DNA of 64,000 nucleotides from assembly GCF_003194565.2 (NCBI RefSeq), contig NZ_QICH01000002.1, positions 372,001 through 436,000 of the forward strand, read 5' to 3'. Under the pieces are notes generated by a model that had not been told where the DNA came from, did no database searches, and saw only the letters and a program-made list of their open reading frames with translations. The translations under genes and the position numbers were made by a program. The stretch is from Kangiella spongicola (GTDB lineage Bacteria > Pseudomonadota > Gammaproteobacteria > Enterobacterales > Kangiellaceae). The stretch's first letter is position 1, and every line of letters starts with the position of its first letter. Below are positions 9,727-17,952 of the stretch, piece after piece.

Positions 9727-9999
9727 ATGCAAAAACTAGTATTACTAGCCGTTGGTTTATTATTGAGTCCAATAGGAGTTTTAGCCGAAGAAAAAGCAAA
9801 CACTAGTATGTCATTAATTGAAAATGCTTTTTTAGAATTAGACCAAAATCAAAGTAATTCAGTCACAAAAGATGAAGCAAAAGGAATCATTTCTTCAGAA
9901 GACTTCACTTTAGCAGATGTGAATAAAGATGGAAAACTCAGTAAAGAAGAGTACATCCACTTCTTTACTCTAAAACAACAAGCTGACCCGGAAAGTTAA
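9727..9999 (+). CDS. Small secreted EF-hand calcium-binding protein
   Basis: A 90-residue protein with a signal peptide (MQKLVLLAVGLLLSPIGVLA, cut near residue 20) and two EF-hand loops. The first, D39-x-N41-x-S43 to E50, is slightly off consensus; the second, DVNKDGKLSKEE at 64-75, is canonical with D64, N66, D68, G69 and E75. It probably binds calcium in the periplasm or outside the cell; a partner is not obvious. GAGG sits 6 bases before the ATG. Its stop overlaps the end of rlmM by 4 bases on the other strand. Confidence 0.85.
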   Translation: MQKLVLLAVGLLLSPIGVLAEEKANTSMSLIENAFLELDQNQSNSVTKDEAKGIISSEDFTLADVNKDGKLSKEEYIHFFTLKQQADPES

Positions 10000-11069
10000 C
10001 TGTTAATCTTAGACGTCAACCGAAAGTAAACGGTCACTTCCTCGCGATCGTGGTAAAGATGCTTAGCTTGCCAATAGTAGGTCAAGTCAGCATCTTCTAA
10101 CCGATCGCAAATTAAGTCGATACAATCCGCGACTTCCTGGAAGCGTTTCTTCATTGGTAACTTGAGGTTAAATATCGCATGTTGCGTATGAGCGCTTTCA
10201 AGCCACTTTGCCATGAGATCAGCGACTAGCGATGGCTTTTCCACCATGTCGCAAACCAACACATTGACGGGCTTTTTTGGCAACCATGTGAAAGCATTTT
10301 CCTTTAAGTGCTCCACCTGATCGGTCGCCATCAACTTTTTGTCCATCGGACCATTATCAACCGCAGTGACCTGCAATCCTCGCTCGACGAGCTGAAAAGT
10401 CCAGCCACCTGGCGCAGCGCCTAGATCGGCTCCTGTATTACCAAGTCTTAAAGCTTCTCGCTGTTGCGAACGCGACATTAGAACCTGAATAGCCTCGTCT
10501 AACTTTAAGCTGGAACGGCTTGGCGCGTTTTTTGGTGCTTTTAGGCGCAAGATGCCGCCTTTTAAATGACTCGAACGCTCTAATGGTGAGTAGCCAACTA
10601 AACAATGATCAGTCTCTAGGAATAAGACATGAAGTCGGTATTCACTGTCCTCGCTTATCAAACCTTGTTTTTCCATGGCTATAGTCATCGGCGTGGTGAA
10701 CTTTTTGCAAAACTTAGAAAGCTCGCGCCCTTCGTCACTATCGAGATGTTCCACTAGCAATGATTTGCCTACAGCAATTTCTTGACCCACCTCAATAATT
10801 GGGGTGATACGATCATCCAGTGGCAAGTCTTCAAGCTCAGCCTTAGCCCAAAACCATTGACGCGCAAAGATAATGTCTTCTAAGTCTAAAACTTCAAAAA
10901 AGCGCTCACTGGTTGCGTCATCAAACAAATAAAAACGCACATATCCAGTATCAGTCTGCGCATTGGCATACCCGGCTAACTCATAGGTATTGGCGATAGC
11001 TTGGACTTCCGCGGCGCAGTCTGATTCAAAGCCTGGGCGACAGAAAAAAACAAAAGGAGCTTGTTGCAT
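9996..11069 (-). CDS. rlmM: 23S rRNA (cytidine-2498-2'-O)-methyltransferase
   Basis: Methylates the 2'-OH of C2498 in the peptidyl transferase centre of 23S rRNA using S-adenosylmethionine. The 357 residues match the family length. The N-terminal part (about 1-170) is the THUMP-like RNA-binding region beginning FVFFCRPGFESDCAAEV; the Rossmann methyltransferase domain has the motif I variant DLGAAPGGWT at 215-224 and VTAVDNGPMD near 234. The catalytic lysine candidate lies in FNLKLPMKKR. It is expressed from its own promoter in the 120 bases before the divergent methyltransferase gene. Confidence 0.94.
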   Translation of the reverse strand: MQQAPFVFFCRPGFESDCAAEVQAIANTYELAGYANAQTDTGYVRFYLFDDATSERFFEVLDLEDIIFARQWFWAKAELEDLPLDDRITPIIEVGQEIAVGKSLLVEHLDSDEGRELSKFCKKFTTPMTIAMEKQGLISEDSEYRLHVLFLETDHCLVGYSPLERSSHLKGGILRLKAPKNAPSRSSLKLDEAIQVLMSRSQQREALRLGNTGADLGAAPGGWTFQLVERGLQVTAVDNGPMDKKLMATDQVEHLKENAFTWLPKKPVNVLVCDMVEKPSLVADLMAKWLESAHTQHAIFNLKLPMKKRFQEVADCIDLICDRLEDADLTYYWQAKHLYHDREEVTVYFRLTSKINS

Positions 11070-11201
11070 ATAGTGTCAATACGAAGTGGTATTAAGATAG
11101 GCAGATTCTAACATGAGACACTCGCTTTGATTAGGGTTTTGCCCAGGCCAGTGCTAAAATAGCGCCACTTTTAACCCTAAACATGATAGTTGCTGACCGA
11201 T

Positions 11202-11798
11202 ATGGCCCATTACACCAAATCTCAAATCGCTGAACTGAAAAAAGATCTCCAAGTAGAAGATACTCTTAATGGCTTCCCTATGGCCTTTGATACCACCTGG
11301 GGCATCTTTTCACCGCGCTCAATCGATGTCGGTTCCATCATGCTTTTAAAGTATCTTGAAGTTGAGCCAACGGATAAGTGTCTCGATCTGGGCTGTGGTT
11401 ACGGTGTATTAGGGCTAACGATGGCTAAAATGGCACCTCAGGGTGAGGTCTTAATGGTCGATAAAGACTACGTTGCCGTGGATTACGCTAATCGTAACGC
11501 CAAGAAAAACAAAACCCCTCACGCTAGCGCTCGTCTTAGTAACGGTTTTAGCGATGTGCCTGAAAAAGGGTTTAACGTCATCGTCTCCAATATCCCTGCC
11601 AAAGTCGGCAACGAACTTCTGTATATATTCCTTAATGACGCTTACGAGCGTCTTGCCCCAGGCGGTCGTTTCTATGTGGTAACCATAACTGGCTTGAGAG
11701 ACTTTATGAAACGCGCTTTTAAGGAAGTTTTTGGAAATTACAAAAAACACAAGCAAGGACCGGCCTATACCGTCGCTAGCGCCATTAAAGAAGAGTAA
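11202..11798 (+). CDS. RsmC/YbxB-like class I methyltransferase
   Basis: A 198-residue S-adenosylmethionine-dependent methyltransferase of the small-subunit rRNA methyltransferase (MTS) type. Motif I is LDLGCGYGVLG at residues 61-71, the ribose-binding acidic residue is D88 in VLMVDKDY, and motif IV is SNIPA at 129-133 instead of the NPPF/NPPI of RsmC and YbxB. The ATG at 11202 is preferred; an in-frame TTG lies 12 bases upstream and neither has a strong ribosome site. The substrate is probably RNA, by family, but the altered motif IV makes the exact activity uncertain. Confidence 0.75.
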   Translation: MAHYTKSQIAELKKDLQVEDTLNGFPMAFDTTWGIFSPRSIDVGSIMLLKYLEVEPTDKCLDLGCGYGVLGLTMAKMAPQGEVLMVDKDYVAVDYANRNAKKNKTPHASARLSNGFSDVPEKGFNVIVSNIPAKVGNELLYIFLNDAYERLAPGGRFYVVTITGLRDFMKRAFKEVFGNYKKHKQGPAYTVASAIKEE

Positions 11799-12301
11799 TG
11801 ATTACAGTAGTGGTTACTTTATGAACAGAGTAACCACTGTAAAAAAATGATACAAAAGTTTACACAGTTCCTGTGGATAACTTTGGGGGTAAATTGCTGA
11901 CACATGCTCATAGCCCACAAAATAAGGTGCTCCGCCTTAAATTGTTTACTTTTTAACCAAAAACAAGCTTTTTACTTTAAAATCAACAACTTAACTTGAT
12001 ACCAATAGGCTAAAAGCTGCTTGTTTAAACTCTAAACAGGGTCAACCCCTTATAAAATAAGGGTTTGCTTGAGATTGTGGATTTCTTTGTTCTCAAGAAG
12101 GGTTCTCTGCTTACCTATATGACAAAAAAGCAAGTCATTTTTGAATCTTTTTCACAGGTAAGCGTTCACTTACGGTCAGCTCTTTAGTTTATGTGACAGA
12201 GTCGACAATATTGTTTTCTAATGTCCAAATTACGAGCAAAATCGAGTCGGGCAAAATTGGAACACCCTTCTAGGATAATTCAATAAGTTAAGCGCTTCAG
12301 T
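11799..12301. other. 503-bp convergent intergenic region with DnaA box and hairpins
   Basis: No coding frame is convincing here although both flanking genes point into it. It holds an inverted repeat with GTGGTTACT and AGTAACCAC arms (11804-11841), a perfect DnaA box TTATCCACA read on the minus strand (11872-11880), and a hairpin AACCCCTTAT/ATAAGGGTT (12044-12065). There is no good terminator for either gene. It could hide a small RNA; I cannot show one. Confidence 0.5.
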
Positions 12302-13531
12302 TTATGCAAAAAACCAATAGCTCAGGCAAATAGCCGCAATAATCCCAGCTAGATCAGCTAATAGTCCACAAGACAAGGCATGTCGAATACGCTTAATCCC
12401 TACCGCACCAAAATACACGGTTAAAACATAAAAGGTTGTTTCTGTGCTGCCTTGAATCGTCGCCACCATATAACCCGCCAGAGAATCGACGCCTTGTGAC
12501 TCCATGGTTTCTAACATCATTGCTCTAGCACCACTGCCACTAAATGGCTTCATCAGGGCCGTAGGAATAGCTTCGACGAAACGTGTATCAAGACCTAACG
12601 AACCAAACAGCCAACTTAAGCCTGAGGCGAATGCATCAAGCACCCCAGAGGCTCTTAGCGCGCCTATCGCCGTTAACATAGCAACAAGATACGGAATAAT
12701 GGTTACAGCAACTTTAAAACCTTCTTTGGCCCCTTCCACAAACTCTTCATACACTGCAATCTTGCGCTTCCAACCATGCAACAAAATGACAACTATCGCG
12801 AGCATCAGTAGAAAGTTTCCGAGCGCAGAGCTCATGGCAGACATGTCATCGGGCGGCAAGGTCATCAATGCCCACACTAAAGTCCCTATAATCGATGCAA
12901 ACGCTAAGAAATAGAGCCCAATTACTCGATTAAAAATAGACAGTTTTTGCACAATAGAGACCGCCACTAGCCCGACAAATGTCGAAGCACAAGTGGCGAG
13001 AAGAATTGGCAAGAAAATTGCCGCCGGATCGGCGGCGCCCATTTGTGCGCGATAGAGCATTACCGTAATGGGGATGATTGTGACTGCAGAGGTGTTTAAG
13101 ACAAGAAACAGAATTTGCGCATTTGAGGCTGTATTTTTTACCGGGTTTAATTCCTGCAACTGCTCCATAGCACGAATCCCCATTGGCGTGGCGGCGTTAT
13201 CAAGCCCCAACATATTCGCCGCCATATTCATGCTGATACTACCTAATGCTGGGTGACCATCTGGAACTTCGGGCATCAGTTTTCTGAAGAGTGGCGCTAA
13301 CAACCTAGCCAACTTATTGACCAAACCACTCTGCTGAGCAATCTTTAACAAACCGAGCCAGAACGCCAGAATACCGATCAAGCCGATAGAGATGGTCACG
13401 CTCAGCTTTGCCATATCGAACAAAGCCTTTACTAAGTCTGGAAAAGCTGCTTGATTACCACCAAAGATCCAGTCAAACAGCGACAAAGCAAAGGCGATAA
13501 CAAAGAAAAGTAACCAGATCAGGTTTAGCAT
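12302..13531 (-). CDS. SpmA-SpmB fusion, nucleoside-recognition (Gate) domain membrane protein
   Basis: A 409-residue integral membrane protein that joins the two spore maturation proteins known as separate genes in Bacillus. Residues about 1-200 match SpmA (NMAANMLGLDNAATPMGIRAM, here split as N-M-A-A-N and GLDNAATP) and about 220-409 match SpmB (TIIPYLVAMLTAIGALR, KPFSGSGARAMM, GSTETTFYVLTVYFGAVG). Many non-sporulating bacteria carry this fusion; its role is not established, transport of a nucleoside-like or peptidoglycan-related compound being one idea. It has about ten hydrophobic segments. Single gene with its own promoter, just below the terminator at 13622. Confidence 0.88.
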   Translation of the reverse strand: MLNLIWLLFFVIAFALSLFDWIFGGNQAAFPDLVKALFDMAKLSVTISIGLIGILAFWLGLLKIAQQSGLVNKLARLLAPLFRKLMPEVPDGHPALGSISMNMAANMLGLDNAATPMGIRAMEQLQELNPVKNTASNAQILFLVLNTSAVTIIPITVMLYRAQMGAADPAAIFLPILLATCASTFVGLVAVSIVQKLSIFNRVIGLYFLAFASIIGTLVWALMTLPPDDMSAMSSALGNFLLMLAIVVILLHGWKRKIAVYEEFVEGAKEGFKVAVTIIPYLVAMLTAIGALRASGVLDAFASGLSWLFGSLGLDTRFVEAIPTALMKPFSGSGARAMMLETMESQGVDSLAGYMVATIQGSTETTFYVLTVYFGAVGIKRIRHALSCGLLADLAGIIAAICLSYWFFA

Positions 13532-13621
13532 ATAAGTGTCATTGAATTATTGTTATGACTAACTTACCCAAAAATTTAAGGCCTGTAAATTTAACGCTCG
13601 GGGATTATTCAGCAGATACGA

Positions 13622-13649
13622 AAAAGGCACCTCAATTGAGATGCCTTTT
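13622..13649 (-). terminator. Terminator of the small secreted protein gene
   Basis: AAAAGGCA pairs with TGCCTTTT and CTCAA with TTGAG inside it with one mismatch; on the minus strand the stem ends in a T-run. It lies 19 bases after the stop of the gene at 13668. Confidence 0.8.
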
Positions 13650-13667
13650 AAAAACCTGTTACACCAT

Positions 13668-14081
13668 TCACTTCAAAGACTTAGTACTCTTTGTTTTCAT
13701 CTTTGATTTAAACTTGCTCTTATCAAAGTTACTGGGTTGCCCATACACAAATATTACCCGGTCTTTTTGCTCCGGTGCTAGGCTACTCAAGAAGCTATTC
13801 TGCTCGTTAACTGTAATCTCTCGGTCAGCCATAAACCTAGTAATGCCTTTGCGTGACATATTTGTCTCTAACTTAAGTTTAACGTTGAGCTGTCGTTCAA
13901 TCTGCTTTTTAAGTTTCAAGCTTTCTGAAGCGCCTTTCTTGTCAGTGTCTTTGATTAAAACTAGCTTAGTGGCTTGCTTTTCTGGCTCTAATACCTGCAA
14001 CTGAGCCGCCATTAGAGGCATACTCAAAATAGATATAAACGAAAAAAATATTGCTGTCTTAATTACTGTCTTCTTAAACAT
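13668..14081 (-). CDS. Small secreted protein of unknown function
   Basis: A 137-residue protein with a clear signal peptide (hydrophobic IKTAIFFSFISILSMPLMA, cut near residue 25). The mature part is rich in lysine and ends with a basic tail (KSKFKSKMKTKSTKSLK). I recognise no family. It starts 34 bases after the stop of the DUF11 gene on the same strand and has its own terminator after it, so the two probably form a transcription unit and may act together outside the inner membrane; that is inference. Confidence 0.6.
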   Translation of the reverse strand: MFKKTVIKTAIFFSFISILSMPLMAAQLQVLEPEKQATKLVLIKDTDKKGASESLKLKKQIERQLNVKLKLETNMSRKGITRFMADREITVNEQNSFLSSLAPEQKDRVIFVYGQPSNFDKSKFKSKMKTKSTKSLK

Positions 14082-14115
14082 AATTCACCTAAATCTAACG
14101 CATTGAGCGATTCAA

Positions 14116-15990
14116 TTAAAAGTCCGAAGGGGCGGTACTGTACACCACTGGCACTGTAATCGTTGCCTGACCACCAGCAATCACACTGACGTTTAGGGAT
14201 ATACTGCTATCGCCACTCGCACCACCGCTACCACTATTACAACTTGAGCCCGCTGTGGCTGTACAAGTCCAGTTACCGTTCAGGGTCACGCCATCAGGAA
14301 AGTTATCACTTACCGCTAGGTTATTTGCTTCTGCAGGGCCAGCGTTAGTCACTACAATAGTGTAAGTATCATTACCGCCAGGAACAAAGTCGTTCAACGA
14401 GCTTTTTGTAACCGAGATATCCACCACACCAGCACTAAGATCGACAGAAGCTTCATCGTCATCTGCGATTCCATCGCTTAGGTCATCGACACCAAAACCA
14501 CTGCGAAATTCTGAGTCTGGATCAATCCTATCGGAATTAATAATCTCAGCTTGGTTTGTAATCACTCCAGCAGTGTTAGGACTAGCTACAATTTCTAAAG
14601 ACGCCGAGCCGCCATTTGCTAGCGTTCCCACGTCCCATATACCAGAGCCTGAAGCAAAGCTACCTTGGCTTGGTGTGGAGGAAACGAAGTCTAACTCCGC
14701 AGGTAACAGATCCCGCACTTGAATATTACTGGCTGCATCCGGTCCACTATTAGTAACCGTTAAAGTGAATGTTACATTTTCACCGACATTCGGAGCTGCA
14801 TTGTTAACCGTTTTAGTTAAGGATAAGTCTGCCTGTGGCACACAAACCACCAACAACATACCGTCTCCACCGCCGCCTTCTAAACCGATACCATCAAAGC
14901 CCAAGCTCAAGTTAGAATAGCTTCCCTGGTAGACCACCGATCCTGCGGCTGTACCCGTGGCGGTATTGGTTGAAGATTCCGCTCCTGTCGAAACTACTAA
15001 CATATCTCTTAAAACCGTATTATTGGCGTAAGTCGCAAAATGACCAACTCCTGCTAACCTTCCTAGCGTTACGCTTGGAGTGTTAACGTTCCACCTAGCT
15101 GAGTTTGAAACACCGGCTCCGACACCACCAACACGGTCGACATGAATAATGGCGTTTTCAACCGTACGACCACCAAAACTTATTTCTAAGGTACCGCTAC
15201 CACCGGGGTCTGCATCATTCGCTGTGCCATCGGTATTAACCGCTTGATAAACAGGTTCGAAACCATTCGGGCCGGGGGTGGGGTCCCACTCGAATACAAA
15301 ACCTAGTGACTGCCTACCTTGAACAGCTGGAGAGCTCCAAGCATTAATCGTGTTCATCGATTCTGAGCTAAAAATCCAGTTAGCAGGACCTGTGGTCGTA
15401 GTATTGATTGTTACAGGGATTGCGCCTGAAGTTGACTGAGGTGAAGTTCCCAAATTAGACCATGTACTGGTAAGGTTAACATCCGAACAAGTTTGAGTGG
15501 TGTTAGTTGCAAGAGTATCATCTATTGTAAATATAGGAGTCACACCGCTAGCTATGCCTGCCGGTAATGTATAGCCTGCAATAGTCGCTCCATTTACTAC
15601 AATAAACACTGAAGCATTTCCATCCCAACCATCAGAAACCGAATCATACAAAACTAAACGATAGTCGCCTGGTGGTACATTATTAAAGGTGTAGGTTTGA
15701 GAGAGTGAATTATCAAGCACAGCTGGCAAATTACAAAATCCAGGTACGCATATCGCATTTTCTCCACCATAGCGAGTGGTAACAAGATTACTGTTTATAA
15801 TTTCAGTATTATTTCCATCACTATCCCTATCTGCCGCATCAACAGCAACATTCCAGAATTCTACTTTATTGTCCTGTGCCCATGCAGGCCAATTAACTAC
15901 CAACTCTACTGTTGCTGCCTGTGCAAAACTTGTCACCACAAGTAGCAGCGATACCGCCACTAACTTAACTAAACCTCTGTGTCTTACCAT
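14116..15990 (-). CDS. Secreted DUF11-repeat protein
   Basis: A 624-residue exported protein. The ATG at 15990 gives a standard signal peptide ([19 protein letters not shown]) and follows a GGGGGG/GGAG stretch; an upstream in-frame ATG exists but adds a non-signal sequence. Residues about 26-380 form a beta-rich region with [12 protein letters not shown]. Two DUF11 (surface-protein beta-sandwich) domains follow, at about 387-486 ([22 protein letters not shown]) and 523-624 ([20 protein letters not shown]). The second stops right after [12 protein letters not shown], short of the usual last strands, and no sorting signal or membrane anchor follows. Probably a surface or matrix protein. Confidence 0.75.
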   Translation of the reverse strand: MVRHRGLVKLVAVSLLLVVTSFAQAATVELVVNWPAWAQDNKVEFWNVAVDAADRDSDGNNTEIINSNLVTTRYGGENAICVPGFCNLPAVLDNSLSQTYTFNNVPPGDYRLVLYDSVSDGWDGNASVFIVVNGATIAGYTLPAGIASGVTPIFTIDDTLATNTTQTCSDVNLTSTWSNLGTSPQSTSGAIPVTINTTTTGPANWIFSSESMNTINAWSSPAVQGRQSLGFVFEWDPTPGPNGFEPVYQAVNTDGTANDADPGGSGTLEISFGGRTVENAIIHVDRVGGVGAGVSNSARWNVNTPSVTLGRLAGVGHFATYANNTVLRDMLVVSTGAESSTNTATGTAAGSVVYQGSYSNLSLGFDGIGLEGGGGDGMLLVVCVPQADLSLTKTVNNAAPNVGENVTFTLTVTNSGPDAASNIQVRDLLPAELDFVSSTPSQGSFASGSGIWDVGTLANGGSASLEIVASPNTAGVITNQAEIINSDRIDPDSEFRSGFGVDDLSDGIADDDEASVDLSAGVVDISVTKSSLNDFVPGGNDTYTIVVTNAGPAEANNLAVSDNFPDGVTLNGNWTCTATAGSSCNSGSGGASGDSSISLNVSVIAGGQATITVPVVYSTAPSDF

Positions 15991-16150
15991 TCTCCCCCCG
16001 ACGCAACATTCATTAGTAAATCTAATCTCAAGAAACTTCAAGCTTGCAGTAAAAACAAACGCCATCAATGCAAACCTGCATTAACCAAATGTAAAATCAT
16101 TAACAATACTAAGCCATTAGTCCGTTATTTTAGAGATTTGTCCACAACAA

Positions 16151-16166
16151 ACAATATTTATATTGT
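16151..16166. promoter_or_regulatory. 16-bp palindrome in the DUF11/ttcA divergent region
   Basis: ACAATAT, TT, ATATTGT is a perfect inverted repeat in a very AT-rich stretch between two divergent genes. Possible operator; the regulator is unknown. Confidence 0.3.
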
Positions 16167-16209
16167 AATATAATGTTAAATATTCATGCGTGAAAGTTTG
16201 GTGAATAAA

Positions 16210-16238
16210 TATACAGTGAAAATATTTTTAGCTATAAT
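16210..16238 (+). promoter_or_regulatory. Likely sigma-70 promoter of ttcA
   Basis: A perfect -10 box TATAAT (16233-16238) with TATACA 17 bases upstream as a 4/6 match to the -35 box, about 40 bases before the ttcA start. Confidence 0.6.
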
Positions 16239-16279
16239 CCGCCGCCTTAACGTGGGTGAGAAAGAAATGGCAGTCTAAA

Positions 16280-17206
16280 ATGACCGATAAACGATCAAAA
16301 CTTGAATTTAACAAACTGCAAAAGCGACTTCGTCGAAATGTTGGCAAAGCAATTATGGATTTCTCCATGATTGAAGATGGCGACAAGATTATGGTTTGTT
16401 TATCGGGTGGCAAAGATTCCTATACTCTGCTCGACATTCTGATGAACCTGCAAAAAAGTGCGCCGGTAAAATTTGAGCTTATCGCGGTGAACCTTGATCA
16501 GAAACAGCCAGGGTTTCCAGAGACGGTACTTCCAAACTATCTTTCAACGTTAGATATTCCTTTCGAAATCATTGAAGAAGATACTTATAGTGTCGTTAAG
16601 CGTGTGATTCCAGAGGGTAAAACCACTTGTGGTCTCTGCTCACGCTTACGTCGAGGGGTCATTTATGGCTGGGCAGAGCGCCACGGAATTACTAAGATTG
16701 CATTAGGACATCATCGAGACGACATGATTGAAACTCTGTTTTTAAACATGTTCTTTGGCGGCTCGATGAAATCCATGCCTCCTAAGCTGAAAAGCGACGA
16801 CGGTAAACATATCGTGATCCGCCCACTGGCCTATTGCAAAGAAAGAGACATTGCTAAGTATGCTAAAGCGAAAAACTACCCAATCATTCCTTGTAACCTA
16901 TGTGGCTCGCAAGAAAATTTACAGCGCCAAAACATCAAAATGATGCTGCAAGACTGGGATCGTAAGTACCCTGGCCGTATTGAGACTATTTTCAAGGCCA
17001 TGACGAACGTCGCTCCATCGCACCTTGCCGATAACGAGATTTATGACTTTAAAGGATTATCGCAAGATGTGGCTAGCAAAGCTGGTGGCGATACTTTGTT
17101 TGATACGCCACAGTTTAACCTTCCTGAATTTGATACTGACGACGACGAAGACGACAGCGATGAATCACAACAGTCAAAATCGATTCAATTCGTCAATATT
17201 GGCTAA
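16280..17206 (+). CDS. ttcA: tRNA 2-thiocytidine(32) synthetase
   Basis: ATP-dependent, iron-sulfur containing enzyme that thiolates C32 of certain tRNAs. The PP-loop SGGKDS is at residues 42-47 of the 308-residue product; two CxxC pairs, C117-GL-C120 and C205-NL-C208, are the cluster ligands. [10 protein letters not shown] is also typical. I take the ATG at 16280; a GTG 24 bases upstream is possible but gives an atypical N-terminus. The C-terminal 30 residues form an acidic tail ([14 protein letters not shown]) that the core enzyme does not need. Confidence 0.95.
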   Translation: MTDKRSKLEFNKLQKRLRRNVGKAIMDFSMIEDGDKIMVCLSGGKDSYTLLDILMNLQKSAPVKFELIAVNLDQKQPGFPETVLPNYLSTLDIPFEIIEEDTYSVVKRVIPEGKTTCGLCSRLRRGVIYGWAERHGITKIALGHHRDDMIETLFLNMFFGGSMKSMPPKLKSDDGKHIVIRPLAYCKERDIAKYAKAKNYPIIPCNLCGSQENLQRQNIKMMLQDWDRKYPGRIETIFKAMTNVAPSHLADNEIYDFKGLSQDVASKAGGDTLFDTPQFNLPEFDTDDDEDDSDESQQSKSIQFVNIG

Positions 17207-17261
17207 GCAGATCCAAAACTCGTCATATAAAAAAGATTGAGTGAAGAATTCTAATAAAATC

Positions 17262-17303
17262 CTTGTTAAGATGGTCGGATCAGTAACAAACCATCTTAAC
17301 AAG
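17262..17303 (+). promoter_or_regulatory. Perfect 14-bp inverted repeat before the thioesterase gene
   Basis: CTTGTTAAGATGGT at 17262-17275 and its exact complement ACCATCTTAACAAG at 17290-17303 are separated by 14 bases. The right arm ends 5 bases before the ATG at 17309, covering the ribosome-binding region. No T-run follows, so an operator or a translational hairpin is more likely than a ttcA terminator. Confidence 0.5.
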
Positions 17304-17308
17304 TGATT

Positions 17309-17767
17309 ATGAAAGCAAATCCAGCAACAACTCTCGAACAATTCAAACAAGACTTCCCTGTCATCCTTCCTATTCGTGTCGCTTGGGGCGAAATGGATGC
17401 GTTCCAACACGTCAATAACGTGAGTTATATCCGTTATTTTGAAAGCGCGCGTATTGCCTATATGGAAGCGATGAAGATGGAAGCCGACATTAAAGTTTCA
17501 CCCGTGGGACCGATTTTAGGCGATGTATATTGCCGATACCGCCGCCCGGTGACTTACCCTGATACGCTACATGTTGGTACAAAAATCAGTGAGTTACATG
17601 AGTTTGGCTTTATTATGGAATACCAAGCTTTTAGTGAGAAGCAACAAACTGTAACCACACTTGGTCACTGTAAAATCGTCATGATTGACTACCGCACCAA
17701 CCAAAAAGTAGCCGTTGAAGGCGAGATGCTGGATAAAATCCTTAAGCTACAACCAGAGCTTAAGTAA
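17309..17767 (+). CDS. Acyl-CoA thioesterase, 4HBT hot-dog fold (YbgC/FadM-like)
   Basis: A 152-residue hot-dog fold thioesterase that hydrolyses acyl-CoA thioesters. The 4-hydroxybenzoyl-CoA thioesterase signature is clear: WGEMDAFQHVNNVSYIRYFE with D30, H34, N36 and N37. The ATG at 17309 is taken as start; a GTG lies two codons earlier inside the inverted-repeat arm. It stands alone between ttcA and the M13 peptidase gene. Family is certain, the natural acyl chain is not visible from sequence. Confidence 0.88.
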   Translation: MKANPATTLEQFKQDFPVILPIRVAWGEMDAFQHVNNVSYIRYFESARIAYMEAMKMEADIKVSPVGPILGDVYCRYRRPVTYPDTLHVGTKISELHEFGFIMEYQAFSEKQQTVTTLGHCKIVMIDYRTNQKVAVEGEMLDKILKLQPELK

Positions 17768-17791
17768 GCCTCAAACCGCATACGCATCATC

Positions 17792-17818
17792 AGTAGCTTC
17801 CAACCACCGGAAGCTACT
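17792..17818 (+). terminator. Probable terminator of the thioesterase gene
   Basis: Perfect 10-bp stem AGTAGCTTCC/GGAAGCTACT with a 7-base loop, 25 bases after the stop. The T-run after it is poor (CCTTTC), so termination strength is uncertain. Confidence 0.5.
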
Positions 17819-17952
17819 AGCCTTTCAACCGTCGTTACCTCTCCTCATATTTCGTAATACTCTGTAACGTTTAGCTGTAACTCATAACTTCCACTGACAA
17901 TGATTTCTGGTAGTATGTTGAGCTATCCAATGAAAACAACACAGGTATCACT

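Noticed and set aside
11872-11880. Replication origin at the DnaA box
   Set aside because: Only one perfect box, no dnaA, dnaN, mnmG or rpmH nearby and no clear AT-rich unwinding element.
13555-14004. 149-codon plus-strand frame opposite the small secreted protein gene
   Set aside because: It runs through the terminator hairpin at 13622 and lacks a ribosome site; the minus-strand gene has a clear signal peptide.
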